Assembly (NCBI GenBank): GCA_009733575.1
Contig: ML769704.1
Coordinates: 1 to 64,000 of the forward strand
Source of the DNA: Gymnopus androsaceus JB14
Lineage: Eukaryota; Basidiomycota; Agaricomycetes; Agaricales; Omphalotaceae
Direction: 5' to 3'
Length of the DNA stretch: 64,000 nucleotides
Shown here: positions 30,961-43,530 of the stretch, piece by piece
Numbering within the stretch: the stretch's first letter is position 1
Layout: every line of letters begins with the position of its first letter
Made by a program: the position numbers and the translations under genes
Notes under the pieces: generated by a model
What the model saw: the letters and a program-made list of their open reading frames with translations, nothing else
Told to the model about the DNA's origin: nothing
Databases searched by the model: none

Positions 30961-33900
30961 CAGTGGCGGCGCTTTGGAACGGAACAGGCTATATCTCCAT
31001 GACCAGACCACAGATTGACTTCAAATCAGTTGTAGATTTGAGGTAAACAGTAATCTAATGTGTATTTTATGTTTGTGTTATTACCATATATGGTAATTCT
31101 TGGAATACACACTAATTTGTGATGATTTTTGAGAGGTCCCAATTGAAAATTAGTTTTTGAAAAAAATGGACTTCACCAATGAAATCTACATGAAAAACTA
31201 CCTAGGGTACAAATTTTTCCAATGTAGATTGTCTGATTCATTGCCTCAAAATAAAGCCTGCAAATTGGCTATTTTTGGCATTTTTGACTGAGAAGGGAAG
31301 TATATCATTGTTACTGTCCACGAGTGTTCGTTTGATTTCACTGAAATTCAAACAGTAAAGTTAATGATATTGCGATAGTTTTCCGTGGAATATCAGCACT
31401 GGCTTCCTTGACATACAGAGGGCGTGAGTGTACCACGCTGTTTCCACCAGAACCAGAACCAGCCAAACAAACCTCCTCAAACAACCCATCAACAACCATT
31501 CCCTCTGTCCTCAGTAAAAACTTAACCGGGAGCGCGTTTGACAAGATTCCGGTATTTTTGAGAAAGCATAGGTGAATAAAACAAGTCGTTTGGCTATTCA
31601 AATAAACGTCCTGGTCCCTGATCTGCAGTTCATTTGAACTCTTACTTGTACTGCTCCATTTCCACTGGTACTGGGATCCGACGAACCCAAATCTAGACCC
31701 ATACTCTCCTGATACCTCCCCAAAAACCTAATCAGCACCTCGAAGGGCCACTCTCGACAACACACTGTGTTCCTCCTCAACCGACATTGGCTATAACATA
31801 TCCACATGCTTGTTTCCGAGCCAGTCAAGCAGAAGAAGGGATTCCAATGCAGTTATCATGGAAGGAAGGGTTGTTGTTAGCATGTAAGGTCCAAGTCTGA
31901 GTCAAAATTCTTTGCGACAATCCTCGTTCAATTCCCACTCTTGTGGGGGTGATGCTTGACTACCTGCGATTTGGTCAAGCCAGAAGAGTTTCCCTGTCCA
32001 AGCAACAATAATGAGAAATCTTATTGCGGCTGCCATAGTTAAAGCAGTAGCCAAGTCAACAACAGCCCTTGGCCACATGATAATCTCCCTCTCTCCGGGC
32101 TTTCTATATAGGTGTGGTGTTTCAAGGATACACCCCTCCATTATCAAAACCACCTCTTCCGTAATGGATCTCGTCTCCATTCCACACTCTCCATTTACAC
32201 ACACACCTCCCCTCATGATCCCAATCCAACAATGGTACATGCACACAAACTCTCTAATGAGCATTTGTACCACTGGCGCACTGAGTGAAGAACCAGTACT
32301 TGTCTTCGAGAGCCACAATGTTCATTGATGTGTTGTTAGATGGGCCTTGAGCAAATGGAGCGACAGAGCTGGTGAGGGATTTACTGAAGGCGTGGACAAG
32401 AGTACGGACAGCTCCATAGGCAAATATGCCATGGGGTAAGAGGGCGTATTGTCAAATGTGAGTTTGAGATTGAGGTTTATTGGACAACCTGGTAAAGAGG
32501 GAGTTGGCTTATGAGGGAGTACAAAATTTTTGTGTTCAGGGAGACGACGGACTGTGAGGAGCTGGATATAAGCTAATGAATATAATATGGGGTTGGTTGC
32601 AGGGAGAGAAGTTGAACCAATTGTTGAAATTGGCTTGTTGGTGGGGTCTAATGAGGAGGTAGGAGGCAGATGGTCTCAGCAACAATGGTTTTCCTTTCAA
32701 GGGGTACAGAGGCATTTAAGGAACCTAGACAGTGGAAGATAGAGGTAGGACCGGAACGATGCATGTGAAAGGTGCCCCAATGAACTAGGATTTGAAATTG
32801 CAGCTTCTAGTATTTCAGGTGTTGATGATTTGTGGTAAAAAAGTTGTCCACAAATGTGGAAGCAAAGGCCATCTCTTTGGCGTGACACCCAGGATATCTG
32901 GTCCTCATATGGAATGCAATTTGTCATGTTCAAGAAGCTAAAAGGTAGAATTCTTTTTTAATGGAAAAAGGAATGCTCACAGCATCCTTCTCATCTGGAG
33001 GTTGTTCCAGCCCTTTGCAGGCCAATATTGGGATGAAATTGGAGGCACACATTTGTTTTTCCAATGGTTTGAGATCAGCACAAATGTCTCCTTCAATGGG
33101 TGTTCTAAAGCTCCAGAGAATTCTGGTAAAAGTATATCCTGGCATCGCGCTGTAGGCAACCACAAGTACAGATGTTCATTGGTAGCCTTCTTGACTTCAA
33201 TAGACTCCATTACTTTATGGTGCTCATGGCTACATGGACACTGAAAAATCATATATATATGTCAGTAGAGGTTGGTAATGGAAAGGGCATAGTATGAATG
33301 ACCTTCAATTCAGGCCTCGAGTTGACTTTGGAAGTTGCAAAGTATGTCCAAGTGTAGAAAACTTACGTAAGTGCAAAGTTCAACTGATAGATATCTTATC
33401 TAATAGAGTGTACTATAGCTAACCTAGTAATGTGAATCAAAATGTCAGTATAGAGAAACTTTTGCAATTCTTATCCAGAAGCTCTAAGATTTTCAGAGCA
33501 CATATCTATTATCTCAAAGACTGTCCTCAGAAAGTCTGAAAAATTTAGTGAGTGTTGAGCTGTTGCCAGAAGGTGCCTACGATGACCTCCAAAATAGCAG
33601 GGAAGTGCAAACGTGACTTGAGCAGTAAAGTCATGGTGCCATTGATGCCAAAGCATGCTCAAAACCCTTCACTTTCTGAACCTTGGTAAACTCTAAGACT
33701 TCCCTTGCACTTTCTGACCACATCAAGCTGTCCAATCTACCAGTAGCCAGCATATCTTGGTATCATCTAGACTGCTAAGCTGTCCAATTTTTTTTTAACT
33801 CTCAAAATCAATCCATTTTCAAAAGTCACACTGCGTGCAACCACCATAATTTCTCGACTCTTTGATGATAATAATCCATCAGCAAGTTCCATGCATTTGA

Positions 33901-34139
33901 AACTGATGGGTCTTTCGTTCAGACTAGAGACAGCAGCAGGTGCTCATATCATTGAACAAACATTCTCTTTCATCAGGGCAGCTGGTTCATTAGATATATT
34001 ATAATACAGCCTGACAACTTGTCAGTAGTGTGTTTTAATAATACGGACAAGCTGTCCTGTAGAAGATCGTAATTTCTATACAGAGAGAACAAGAGCCCAT
34101 GGGAAAAAACAGACATTTTTTTCACACCTGTATGGGTCA

Positions 34140-34400
34140 CCTGACCTCAACCCTAACACCCTAACCTTAATCCTATCTGACATTAACAGTGGGGGCAAGC
34201 CCCCATACCCCTATTTTTATTCTCAACCCCTAACTCCTAACCTCCCTAACCCTAACCTATGTTCACCATTTGTTTGGCACTGTTTTGATCAGGTCTCTAT
34301 GTTAGGGTAAGCACGAACCCTAACGAGACCTGACCAAAACAGTGCTTAATTACCATATTTGGTCATAACCCTAATTTTAGATTAGGGTTAAGCGGAGGTA
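34140..34400. repeat. Degenerate telomere-like CCCTAA tract
   Basis: Multiple scattered CCCTAA, CCCTAAC, AACCCTAAC and TTAGGG words occur, but not in a regular array. The tract includes the hairpin GGGGGCaaGCCCCC near 34190. It surrounds the inverted repeat at 34277-34345. Confidence 0.55.
34277..34345. repeat. Long near-perfect hairpin
   Basis: The left arm (34277-34307) reads GCACTGTTTTGATCAGGTCT.. and ends GTTAGGG. The right arm (34318-34345) is its reverse complement apart from one base change and a 3 nt bulge. The loop is about 10 nt. It could be the end of a foldback element or a hairpin-forming RNA. Confidence 0.75.
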
Positions 34401-36484
34401 CCACTAGAAAGAGGAGAAAAAATAAGGGGGGTGGCAGTTTCAGTTTTTTCCCACGGACCCTCCTTCCCGAGATATGGCTGCATTTAGCTTATACTATGGT
34501 TAGGGTTCCCTGGGCATATATGGCTGGCAGACAGCTTGTTGGTATTATTAAAATATGGTTCTAAAAAGTTATCAGCTGTATTTTAATATTCCAGCTGCCT
34601 CTAGTGATCAGGGTTGCTTTTCTTGAGGAGGTTTACATTGTTGCCAACTTTGGAACCCGGAGCGGTTTGGCTTGATAAGTATGGGTGTTCTGTCAATTTT
34701 CCATTCCCTTTCTCAGCAACCTCATAATCTCAAAAAGTTGAAACTATGGGGAGTACGCAGTGCAGCAGTGAAGCAGCTCTATTGCATACTGGATATGTTT
34801 CCAAGAGTTGGGCTTTATGACTGTGCTTTTGGTGTTGATCAGAATGAGATCCATGCTGTTATTATGGCTTGGAAAGCAAAAGGTGTTGAAGGAGAGATTG
34901 GTCAACAGATTGACTGTAGCAGGACTTGCAGCTTTGATGTGAAGGATGTGCCAGACCATGATATCATGTGGCTAGAGAGCTTCTAGTCTGTTCAAGGACC
35001 ATTTAAGTAGAATTCAAATATTTTCTCCAATCCCAGCATTTCCTGGCCGCTGCTAGAGTGCTAAGTTCTTACCTTATCCACTTTTTGATACCTTAATTAG
35101 TTTCTTTTGAATTATTATAATCTGATCATAGACGTACCCCATTGCAGTGAAAATCCTTTCATAGTAACCAGCTTTTTACAACACCACTAGTAGAAGCTCA
35201 ATGCATGATCATACACACCTTAAAGTGATGAATGTCTTTGACATCAACAGAATTTGACAGTGTGGAAGGTAAACAATATCCATATCCAGAGGCTAGGTTG
35301 GGTCTGCGCAGGGTTCTTCTCATTCCAAGAAGGATGGAAAAACAAAGAAACTTTAATTAGATGATCACGTAAAATGAACCGATAGCTATGCGTCTCCGAA
35401 GCCATCCATTTTCCAGAGTATACAGAGGTCTTATACATTTCTGGGTCTGCGTATGCTTTCTCATATTTTAGTATCCAAGCGCACAATTTGATTTGGAAAA
35501 GCGCTCTAAATGGTTGATATCTTATGCTTTGATCACCGCAATCCATTAATTTGAATTCAGTTGGATCATGTATGATTGCGCATTTCCTCAAGTCTCTGCT
35601 GATGCGTTGTCCTGTTGTTTTGTTGAAAACCTCATTACACTCGCTGGCTGACATACTATTTTGCTACCCAACCCCAAACTTTCAAAAAGTTCAAATTCCT
35701 TGACTTTTCTAGGTAACACACGCTGGAATTTTCCAAGCATATTCATCACAATTTATCATGAGAAAAAATGGAATATTTATGGCCTGAGGCTAAACTGAAG
35801 GTAGAGAAATAGATGTCGATGCATGTTTTGGCACAATACATGCACTGGCATTGGCAATAATTTGACAATAAAATATCAATTGTAGGTGTATTGTCCAGTC
35901 TCTTCACGTATGTTTTTAGAGTTAACGCACTTTGCATTCACTTCAAGTTTAAATATGGATTGAACAAGGAAGCTTCAAAGAACATGAAGCCGGGCTCTCC
36001 TCTGAAAGTATGAAAGTCTCCGCCTAGAGTCATCAAGTCAGAGTCGGAGCATGAGATTGACTTGAATTAAGGTTTACTTTAGCTTCTGCCTCGCACACCA
36101 GCTAAGCAAAATGCTCAAAGCAAGGCTAAGACCTACATTGGCATTGGTCTGAAAAAGAGGAAGGTGACGGATCTCTGTTTGTTGACAACAGTTGAGTGTT
36201 CATAGACTTGTCATATCCCTAAACATCCAGCCTCAATCCCAATAAGTAATCCAAAAAGTGCATCCACAAAAAACAAATCTCCCCCAACACCGTAACCTGA
36301 CTGTGTCTCATATTTTGGAGGCGATGTCTATTTTTGTATGAAAAGAAAGGAAAAACACAGTGAAAAAAAAGTGTACTAAAACATTGAAGACGACAAGGTT
36401 AAAATGTATCTATAGTAAGTAGATGTTCAGGTCCAAAGAGCAGGTCGACTGAATGTCACAAAAATCGTGAGGCAGATATCATTC

Positions 36485-37282
36485 TGGTGAAGGGTCTACT
36501 CACAGGTTCGAATGCAGTCAGCCAGTTCTCCTTGTTAGACTCATTGTAACTGCTCCAGGAAGGATCGAGCACCGGGGTGATAATGGGCATGTCAGCCCCG
36601 GCAGATATAGGATATGTGACATGGGGGTGTTTGTAAGGGAAGGGATTGTATGTCGCACAAATCTACCACCCTGGAGGTAAAACTGTACTACAAAGGTCGC
36701 GGCCTTGGAGTAGAACGCGTGAGAGTACTTCTTCACTAGCACCTTGGAGATATTCTTGGCATGGTTTGCCAGGTGTGTGTTAAGCAAATCCAGAATTTCC
36801 ATGCATTCGTCAGTCTCTGAGTCCATGAACTGACAGTCAGGCTGCCAACAGAGAAAGCATGAAAGCACCAACACAGCTCAAGAAATCTTCAATGATGCGT
36901 ATTTGACAAAGTCACAATAGAATAGTGTGGTCTCCATGAGAAAGCAGGCTATGTGCTGCACCTTGGGTTCCTCTATGCGAGGCCCACAACTGCACAATAT
37001 CCTCAACCATGTCTCCGCAGTGGGATGACCAAGCATCCATTGGATGGTTGAGAGGATGCCATGTCCTTCCATTTGACGGAACGCAGATTCCTCGTATGCG
37101 TCGTGGCACATCTGCACAAGATCTTTGATGGAGGGCACACGCTCCTTAATATCTTTGAACTTGGCAGCAATCCAGAACGCAATGCACCCGACAAGCTTCT
37201 TTGCACACCGACAAAAGAACTGAATATAGACTTGATTACTATGAATCCTTGTCAGGAAATAGCTCCTCAGGCGCAAGCTCAT
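36485..37282 (-). pseudogene. G1-type cyclin fragment
   Basis: Two blocks of cyclin-box-like sequence are visible. The first (37230-36880) has CAKKLVGCIAFWIAAKFKDIKERVPSIKDLVQMC, AYEESAFRQMEGHGILSTI, LGHPTAETWLRI and VQHIACFLMETTLFYCDFV, matching cyclin helices 2-5. The second (36841-36518) has SETDECMEILDLLNTHL, SKVLVKKYSHAFYSKAATFV and FVRHTIPSLTNTP, like the C-terminal fold of fungal G1 cyclins. An in-frame TGA directly follows KYASLKIS, and no N-terminal exon is seen because upstream sequence switches to a fragment of the WQPE gene family. It is most likely a truncated pseudogene. Confidence 0.6.
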
Positions 37283-37440
37283 ATCCTATGCAATTTTTTC
37301 GTGAGCACTGTCACTCTCTATGTTTCACTGATGTATTTCTCATAATGAGCCGCTTAACTTGTAGAGACCTCCAGTCCCGTTCCACTTGAATGATGCTCAG
37401 GATTAGAATCTGGGACACATTGATATGAGTAAACTCGTGA
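37195..37440 (+). pseudogene. Rearranged fragment of the WQPE gene family
   Basis: MHTDKRTEYRLDYYESLSGN.. is the counterpart of MHADTRTEYGLYYYESSSGN.. in the 52960 gene. It is followed after only about 100 bp by ATGAGCCGCTTAACTTGTAG and a stretch like the start of the last exon of that gene (GACCTCCAGTCCCGTTC..). The middle exons are missing. This is a third, internally deleted copy joined to the cyclin fragment on the other strand. Confidence 0.65.
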
Positions 37441-37872
37441 TTACCCGGTGTTCCTCCGCAATGTAAGCCTTCGTTTTTCCCTTCTTCTTATTATTATGCT
37501 TGTTCATTTTCTTTTTGTCCTTTTCCGTATCTTTTAACTGGTCCCTTGTGACTCGTGGACTAAGGTTCCGCCAGCCCGACAATAGATTTCTCAACAACGC
37601 GACATTAATATTGACGCGACACACCATAGATCTCATCGACTCTTACTCGATTCTAATCCAATCTCAACAGTTCATTGATGCTGTTGACTGTATCAAACTC
37701 TGACTTCCCTGTGTTGGAAAACTCGTTGTGCCTGGTCAGCCTGTGTGCGAGGTTGGCAAATGCACAGGAGTTTACTGGTTACAAAAAAAACACCTGCTTA
37801 TGTTTCACCTGTTTTATATATACGAGCCGAACTATAGCCTGAAATTTTAACCTTGACGTCAAGGCCGCTCCC
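37441..37872. other. Intergenic, no gene recognised
   Basis: Short frames only. It lies between the rearranged family fragment and the deleted transposase, and contains a Lys-rich antisense frame (37403-37636) that is low-complexity. Confidence 0.35.
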
Positions 37873-39190
37873 ATGTGCACTGATTGCAGGTATGCTCATT
37901 TTCCTACCTATCCAAACGGCTTATCGACTCCAGTATGGTCTGCGAAATGTAGTTATCACACTAAAAGGCTTTCAGAATCGTGCAGAGAATCATTGCTGAA
38001 AAGCGATGGTCAGCCGCAGAAAGCGGGATCGATTTCCTTCTACTACGATTTTGAATTCCCACCTCATCCTTCTCACCTCGCTTCTTTCCATTCTCTGGAG
38101 CGACCAACTAGGTTCACTAGTTGGCTGGAACAACTACTCAAACCTGAAGCTGATGATCAGCCACTCATAAGCATCACCTGGGACGATCTTTCCCCCAACC
38201 AGGAGCAGCATCGAATGTCCCGCATGAACGACCTTCATGCTCAACTCACTCATGATCATAAGACCTTTCAGCAGGTCCAGGCGCTACATCAACATCTTTC
38301 TCGGGCAGCGCCTACCTCTATACTGGAGGTGGAAGCCTTGCAAAAATGGATTTCCCACAACAAGTGGGCGGCACTTGCATACATCTGCAACGAATTAAAC
38401 GTCTTTCCAGCGGGGAAAAAGGAGAGTTTCATGTCTCTTCCTGTGCTTCCCAAGAACCTGCAACTCACGACTAAGGCAATGGCAAATGCTTTGATTGATT
38501 GGGTGAGTCACTGTTTTCATTTCAAGAAGACTTGCTCACATTAAACCATAGCGTATGAATAACATCGAAACTGCACCTTTCCTGTGGCCGCATTTCATAC
38601 CTACCAAAGCAGATCACCCTTCCATTGCAGGGCCAAACTTCAACTCCACTCCCAAGCGATGGGAGCTCACTCCTCAGGACCGCACAGACCTGCTCACTGA
38701 ACTCACAGCTCATTTGAATATCCACTCTACTCGTGACATTGGGCTTATTCACCGGGTTTTGACCCAGCCTGTGATGAATGTCAATGGTAAACCTGTCGGA
38801 AAGCTGGGGAGCTCACTTTCCCCAGCGTCATTGACGGCACTGGCATTTGTGTGCGTGGATCTTGGCAGATTACCAACCGGAAAGTTAAGAAAGGCGGATC
38901 TAATCAAAGAGTTGATTTCGTGGGTGAGATCATCCTATCGAGCTGTATTTGACTGTTTTATTGATTTCTGCCTGCAGCGTATGTCAAAGCCTTTGACACC
39001 ACTCAGGCGCGCCGCCGTTGATTCCAACGTATTAAAACATGTACAGTTGGCGGTGAAGGGAGTGGTTACTCCTTTTTGGTTCACTAAGCCTCCGCGTATG
39101 ATTGGTACTAAGCGGGAGAGTATGCTCAAAGCTGATCATTGGCGTGCTCTTTACTCCACTGGTATCAACTACCGCCAAGGGAAGGACTAA
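37873..39190 (+). pseudogene. Internally deleted CACTA/Plavaka-type transposase
   Basis: The first exon starts with Cys-containing sequence (MCTDCRYAHFPTYPNG..) and jumps directly to a region like the C-terminal third of the 45.66-50.09 kb transposase (SISFYYDFEFPPHP, LISITWDDLSP, AALAYICNELNVFPAGKK). After GTGAGT..CATAG come RMNNIETAPFLWPHFIPTK..LAFVCVDLGRLPTGKLRKADLI and, after another intron, RMSKPLTPLRRAAVDSN..TPFWFTKPP, ending NYRQGKD. Intron positions coincide with those of the full-length gene (after ALIDW/ALTDW and after ELISW/ALIVW). The central part with VDPMH and the C-terminal GEQLIGKL block are absent, so it cannot be active. Confidence 0.72.
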
Positions 39191-39991
39191 AACTTAATTT
39201 CTAGGATAAAAATCACTCAAATGTATACTCTTTGTGATTGAAAAACAATATCATTTTTTGCACCTTGTTGTGATTCCGCCTCCATCTGCAGCGCTAAAAT
39301 GAGCAATACTCGTTTGGCTTACAAGCTCTTTGTAGTGAATGACATCATCGGGAGCTTTGGCGGTCTGCAAGTTTAAGATTTTCTCAAACCGACTTTGTAC
39401 TAGATGTCCTATATGCAAGGGGCGTTCGGCACTTGAATGGCAGACATCATGCACCCTTACTAAAATAGGCAAGGGGTGTCTGATCCGACAATGCGGGTCC
39501 GAAATATCCGAGAGAGCGCTTAGTCTATGTGCACTCTCGTAGAGTTCTTAGCGTAGTTCCGCACTTCAGTAAAATGAGATTTGAACTTATGACTGCCTTT
39601 GGCAGCCTCTGGTTGCACAGCGTCGATAATTTGCTCTCTGTAGCTGTTTCATGGCTGTCTTGAATGCTTACGGCGCTTATTTCTGGTCGCATGGTTTTGA
39701 CAGGTCACGTTAAGCGCATTTTGTCTGCCGTTCTGCTGCCGAATGCCCCTTGCCTATATGACTGCATACATGAAATGAGCGCTTTCTAAAATCGCAACTC
39801 CCGACGCGCATGAATGGGAGGAACAAATACATCTGTGCAAGAACTTTGACCTCAATTTTGCCGTAAGTAGCTTTCTTTTCATTTCCGATCTTCGAGTCAA
39901 TCCTATAACTTATCATTTTTATTTGTTTTTTGTAGGCAAACTTATCGGAGTTATGGGTTTCAACAGCCACCTTTCTCACACTCATACGCCC
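39191..39991. other. Intergenic, no gene recognised
   Basis: Contains short frames on both strands. Possible trailing exons of the small minus-strand frame at 39992-40321 may lie here, but splice continuity could not be proved. Confidence 0.3.
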
Positions 39992-40321
39992 TTATACGGC
40001 CCTTGCAATTCCTGCAGCTGTTTTAGCGGATATGCCTCGAAGCCCTGGTAGTAGCTGCTCAGTGATTGGGTGAGCAAAGCAAACGCTTACAAGGGCAGTG
40101 TGTGGGCTGCTTGGTTTCGGGGCAGCGATATTCTGAACTTCAGTTTTGTTCTCTACTGCTGCTGGCCCTTCTGGCGTGAGTAGATCTTCTTCTATTTCGC
40201 CCATAAGCTGTTTCTGTAGGTTTTCATTGTGACTCATTCGAGGAGAGTTTTGTTTGAGCCAGGATAACCGGGTTAACCAGGTTCCAGATGCACCTATCGG
40301 CCCGCCGCTGTTCAAAGCCAT
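39992..40321 (-). CDS. Possible small gene, unknown
   Basis: The frame begins MALNSGGPIGASGTWLTRL and runs through a Glu/Pro-rich segment (GEIEEDLLTPEGPAAVE) to PHTAL, followed by GTAAGC. A CCAG acceptor near 40045 would continue GFEAYPLKQLQELQ. It has coding-like composition and one plausible intron, but no recognised family and no clear end. Confidence 0.35.
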   Translation of the reverse strand: MALNSGGPIGASGTWLTRLSWLKQNSPRMSHNENLQKQLMGEIEEDLLTPEGPAAVENKTEVQNIAAPKPSSPHTALVSVCFAHPITEQLLPGLRGISAKTAAGIARAV

Positions 40322-40907
40322 GTTCTTATATTCTGATCACGACATGCAACTTCTCTTTTAAAGAGCTTGCTCTCCATTGTGAATTTGAGGAGCTGGTATC
40401 AGGGAACTCCAAAAATGGGGTAACGGTCAAGTAACGGTACACCTTCAGATGACTATCTGCTGCACAAGAACATCTCTCCGATGGACCCCCTGGACCTCCT
40501 CCAGTTCAGGACCAAAAAATCAGCTAGGGAATGAAGTGACTGGGGTGTTTGATACACTTCCTAGAGTCTATCAATCTATATTCATGCACGCTGAGCGCTG
40601 CAGCGCTGGAGACAGAAAGGGTTCGTTTTCATACCTCAGCTTGTTGATACCCCCTGAACAGGGTTACTTCTAGTGCATGAAGTGCATTTTTTGGTATCAC
40701 CGAGCAACTTCTCGGTTCAAAGACAACAAATCGCACATCAAGGACTTCGAACAACTTTTTTTTCACCGTCTGTATACTTCAGTAATTCATTTGATTGGTT
40801 GATTCAGTTAAATCAAAGCAAGCGAAGCAGCTGAACAAAATTGCACGGAAACGTACAAATAAAACATAAGAGGGGGTTTAACAGGCATTAACCTCAAATC
40901 CATCAGA
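40322..40907. other. Intergenic, probable promoter of the F-box gene
   Basis: No gene recognised. Contains an AGCGCTGCAGCGCT palindrome near 40591. The segment before 40908 should carry the start of the F-box transcript. Confidence 0.3.
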
Positions 40908-43198
40908 ATGAATATCATAGACACAGGACTAAGAAACGTTACTTGCACTGGGTTAAACCCGTTAAGCTTAAACCAAGAGGACGTCCTTTCCAAAGAGCCA
41001 AAACGTCGCTCTTGTTGCAAAGAATGGGAATTGGCGCAAGCTCTCGCTAATCCAAGTCCTCCAGTAGATCCAGATGCTCGTGTATTTCGGGTGAGTAAAT
41101 CCTTGCTCCGTTAGCCACATCATTTATTCCTTGAAGGTTCGGTTTGATCACTTGGCGGAAGAACGCGATGAGCTTTCGTAGTAGTTCGTTCAAGGCTACT
41201 TTTGCCTCAGTCTAACAGCTACTTACAGGAAAAGCTCCAGGATACGCGAGACCAGCTCTACACTGAGCAAGAGCATGTTAATGTACGTCCCCCCATTCTT
41301 TGGGCTATATATCCGCCTGTTCATTGTAGTGTTATAACTTGATGGGCGCTTCATCCTGTTTACTCGTGGCCCGCCTCGTGCCTTTATCAATCATCACTTA
41401 TGATTAACCAAGTTGTTGCGATTTCTCTGCAGCCGGACCTGCTAGTACTCGTGGCCTTCAATATGGTTAGCCTCGTGTCGCCAAAAACTCACATCCAATG
41501 CTGCAGCTTTATGGTCTCTATCGCTATGTTCATATTTTTGCAACCAAATCCAGCCTCATGCCGCGATAATACATTCTCTCTCCCTCTGGTTCTTGTGTTA
41601 ATAATGTGATATATATACTAGGATTGTTTGGCCAATCTACTTTATCGTACCAAATACTCTAGGCTCGTTTGACGCGCACTCTAACTTGCAGCAGCTTTGC
41701 TTCCAACTGTTTAGTATGTGTTGTAACCTTATACCCGTCAATGCTCTAATTTTTCATTTAGCAATGCTTTTCTCGCAACGATCCCATATGTCATCTTCGA
41801 ACGGAATGTCAATTGTAAGTGGTTATTCGAACTCGCTTGGCTCATTCACATGTGATATCTTCAGAATCAACCGAATCTTAGTCCTTGGACACCTCGTTCG
41901 GTGCTTTTCGTCCCCGAGCTCCTCACAGAAATCTTCAAATACTCCACGTTAGAAGATTTACGTGTATACGTGGTCGTATGCTCGCAGTGGGAAGAGCCTG
42001 CACAAGCGCGTCTTCTCGAGACGGTTCGTCTTCACACCGCTCAAATGAGATGCTTGCATGCGAAACCGACCTTCCGCCGCTACGTCCGAAGTCTCATTAC
42101 TGTTGTCGATTTCGACACCCCTGTTCATGAACTCCTTGTCCCAGAGTGGGAATTTTCTTCAAAAGATCAGACTCCTTACTGCTACGAGCGCCCCATGAAT
42201 ATCGCTTCTTGGCATCTCGTCGGACCCGTCCCATTCCGACCCTCGAAATTCCTCATTAGCGGAATCAATTCGTATTCTAAAACTCTCCACACCTTCCATG
42301 TCCATGACTCAATTTGGCTGGATCTCGAGGGCTTTTGCGATTTATTAAACGCACTAGGGAATTGTCGGAGACTCGAGAATTTGGCACTTCCAACAGATCT
42401 GTCGTTCTTTCATAACAAAACGTTGGGGCAACGGATTGCTGAGTGTGAGCAAGCTTTCTCCACGAGGCTCATTCCATCCGTGGATAGACCCCAGATTGTG
42501 CACTTACAGCTTGTCTCTACCAATCGTCGATACCGTCTTTGTGCCGCAAAACCGATGAAGGCAATTCATACCGTTTGGCTTCCTCACCCCAATTGTCCGC
42601 TAAGTTTTGTGGACACCTTGCATCTGATTGTCGGCCAGGGGGAAGATTTGCAGCGCATTCTTCCTCTGGTTCCCAAACTTCAAAGTTTGGAGGTTTGCTG
42701 CGAGCATCCCAGGTTGTGGAGGAATTATAGTGAGTGTTTTGGTTCATTTACTCGCCCATTTCTCAGTGACTCGTAGATAAGCTTTTGGAGGCACCGCTGA
42801 GGCTACATGGTCTGAAATCGCTTCGGATTGGTTTTCGTCTCATGGGCTCACTTTCGGCATTCCTGAGAGTCGTCGACATACCAAACATCGAATCTATCAA
42901 GATTCGTTATGATTGGATGTACCACCCTTTTCACAGTCCAAGCGTTGGGAATAGCTTAAGCGATGTGGTCCAGGAGGTTGCCAAGCTAGGCGTGGGACGT
43001 TCTTTTCCAAAACTTCTCAAGGAAATCTACCTTGAAGGGTCCTGGTACACACCACCATCTATGCCAGTCATTGCTGAGCCTCCAGAATGGTTTCAGGATA
43101 TATTCGGTGTTATGGTGTCCAATAATGTCCAACTACTGCTCGAACAAATCACTCTCGAGCAGCCGGTTTTCATGAAAGCCCATGACGCACTGTATTGA
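40908..43198 (+). CDS. F-box-like protein
   Basis: Seven exons (40908-41090, 41229-41282, 41433-41465, 41692-41713, 41762-41814, 41865-42729, 42777-43198) sum to 543 aa with consistent phases. The N-terminal ~60 residues are hydrophilic, followed by a short helix (EKLQDTRDQLYTEQEHVN). The F-box-like segment is PELLTEIFKYSTLEDLRVYVVVCSQWEEPAQARLLETV at about residues 135-170, the usual LP.ELL.EIF..W pattern. Downstream are loose leucine-rich segments (LHTFHVHDSIWLDLEGF, FVDTLHLIVGQGEDLQRIL, PKLQSLEV, LHGLKSLRIGF). Such proteins are generally thought to bring substrates to SCF ubiquitin ligases; no target can be named. The tiny exons 3-5 (11, 7 and 18 codons) are the least certain part. Confidence 0.78.
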
Positions 43199-43521
43199 TC
43201 ATTGCCTTGGCTCCTCTTTGTTGACTAGAATTGACGGAGGCTCATCTAGAGATCATTGTATAGTAAATTCTGATTCTTAATTTTTCTTCAAAGGACCGCT
43301 AAGTGTCACTGTAGCAAATGTATTTTAACTGGAATTCAAATCTATGTACGCTCTTTCGTATGCGCGCTGGGTACAGTAAGTGTAGCGCCTCATACTCAAC
43401 AAGTTGAACAATGTATCGTATCATCTTCGGGTAAGGTGTTAATGGGTGCGTCGCGATTATTGCGTCTTCACGTGCCCTCCTTGCCGACATGGTGTTAATG
43501 AAGATTAAAATATTGGTGGTT
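43199..43521. other. 3' flank of the F-box gene
   Basis: No coding features recognised. It ends at the 9 bp direct repeat (CCTTCCACC, 43522-43530) that flanks the next element. Confidence 0.35.
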
Positions 43522-43530
43522 CCTTCCACC

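Larger units (their letters stand above)
30546..36517. other. Degenerate AT-rich region without a confident gene
   Basis: The first ~19 bp (CCAATTCTTTCTCATC..) still match the inverted-duplication arm; homology then stops at CACTGCACTGTGC. The rest is lower in G+C, rich in TTAAAATT/GTTAAAAT motifs and short open frames. Frames with some coding character lie on the minus strand at 31.3-32.9 kb (for example LLTVRRLPEHKNFVLPHKP and SMNIVALEDKYWFFTQCA) and at 35244-35654 (MSASECNEVFNKTTGQRISR..). On the plus strand 34672-34986 reads MGVLSIFHSLSQQPHNLKKL... None matches a family I recognise and frames change often, so this is read as decayed repeat and gene sequence. Confidence 0.4.

Noticed and set aside
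31338..32318. Minus-strand membrane-protein gene
   Set aside because: Frames with some coding flavour exist but change repeatedly and include stops; I could not build a consistent spliced model.
34140..34400. Real chromosome end
   Set aside because: The telomere-like words are irregular, occur on both strands and are flanked by long ordinary sequence on both sides.
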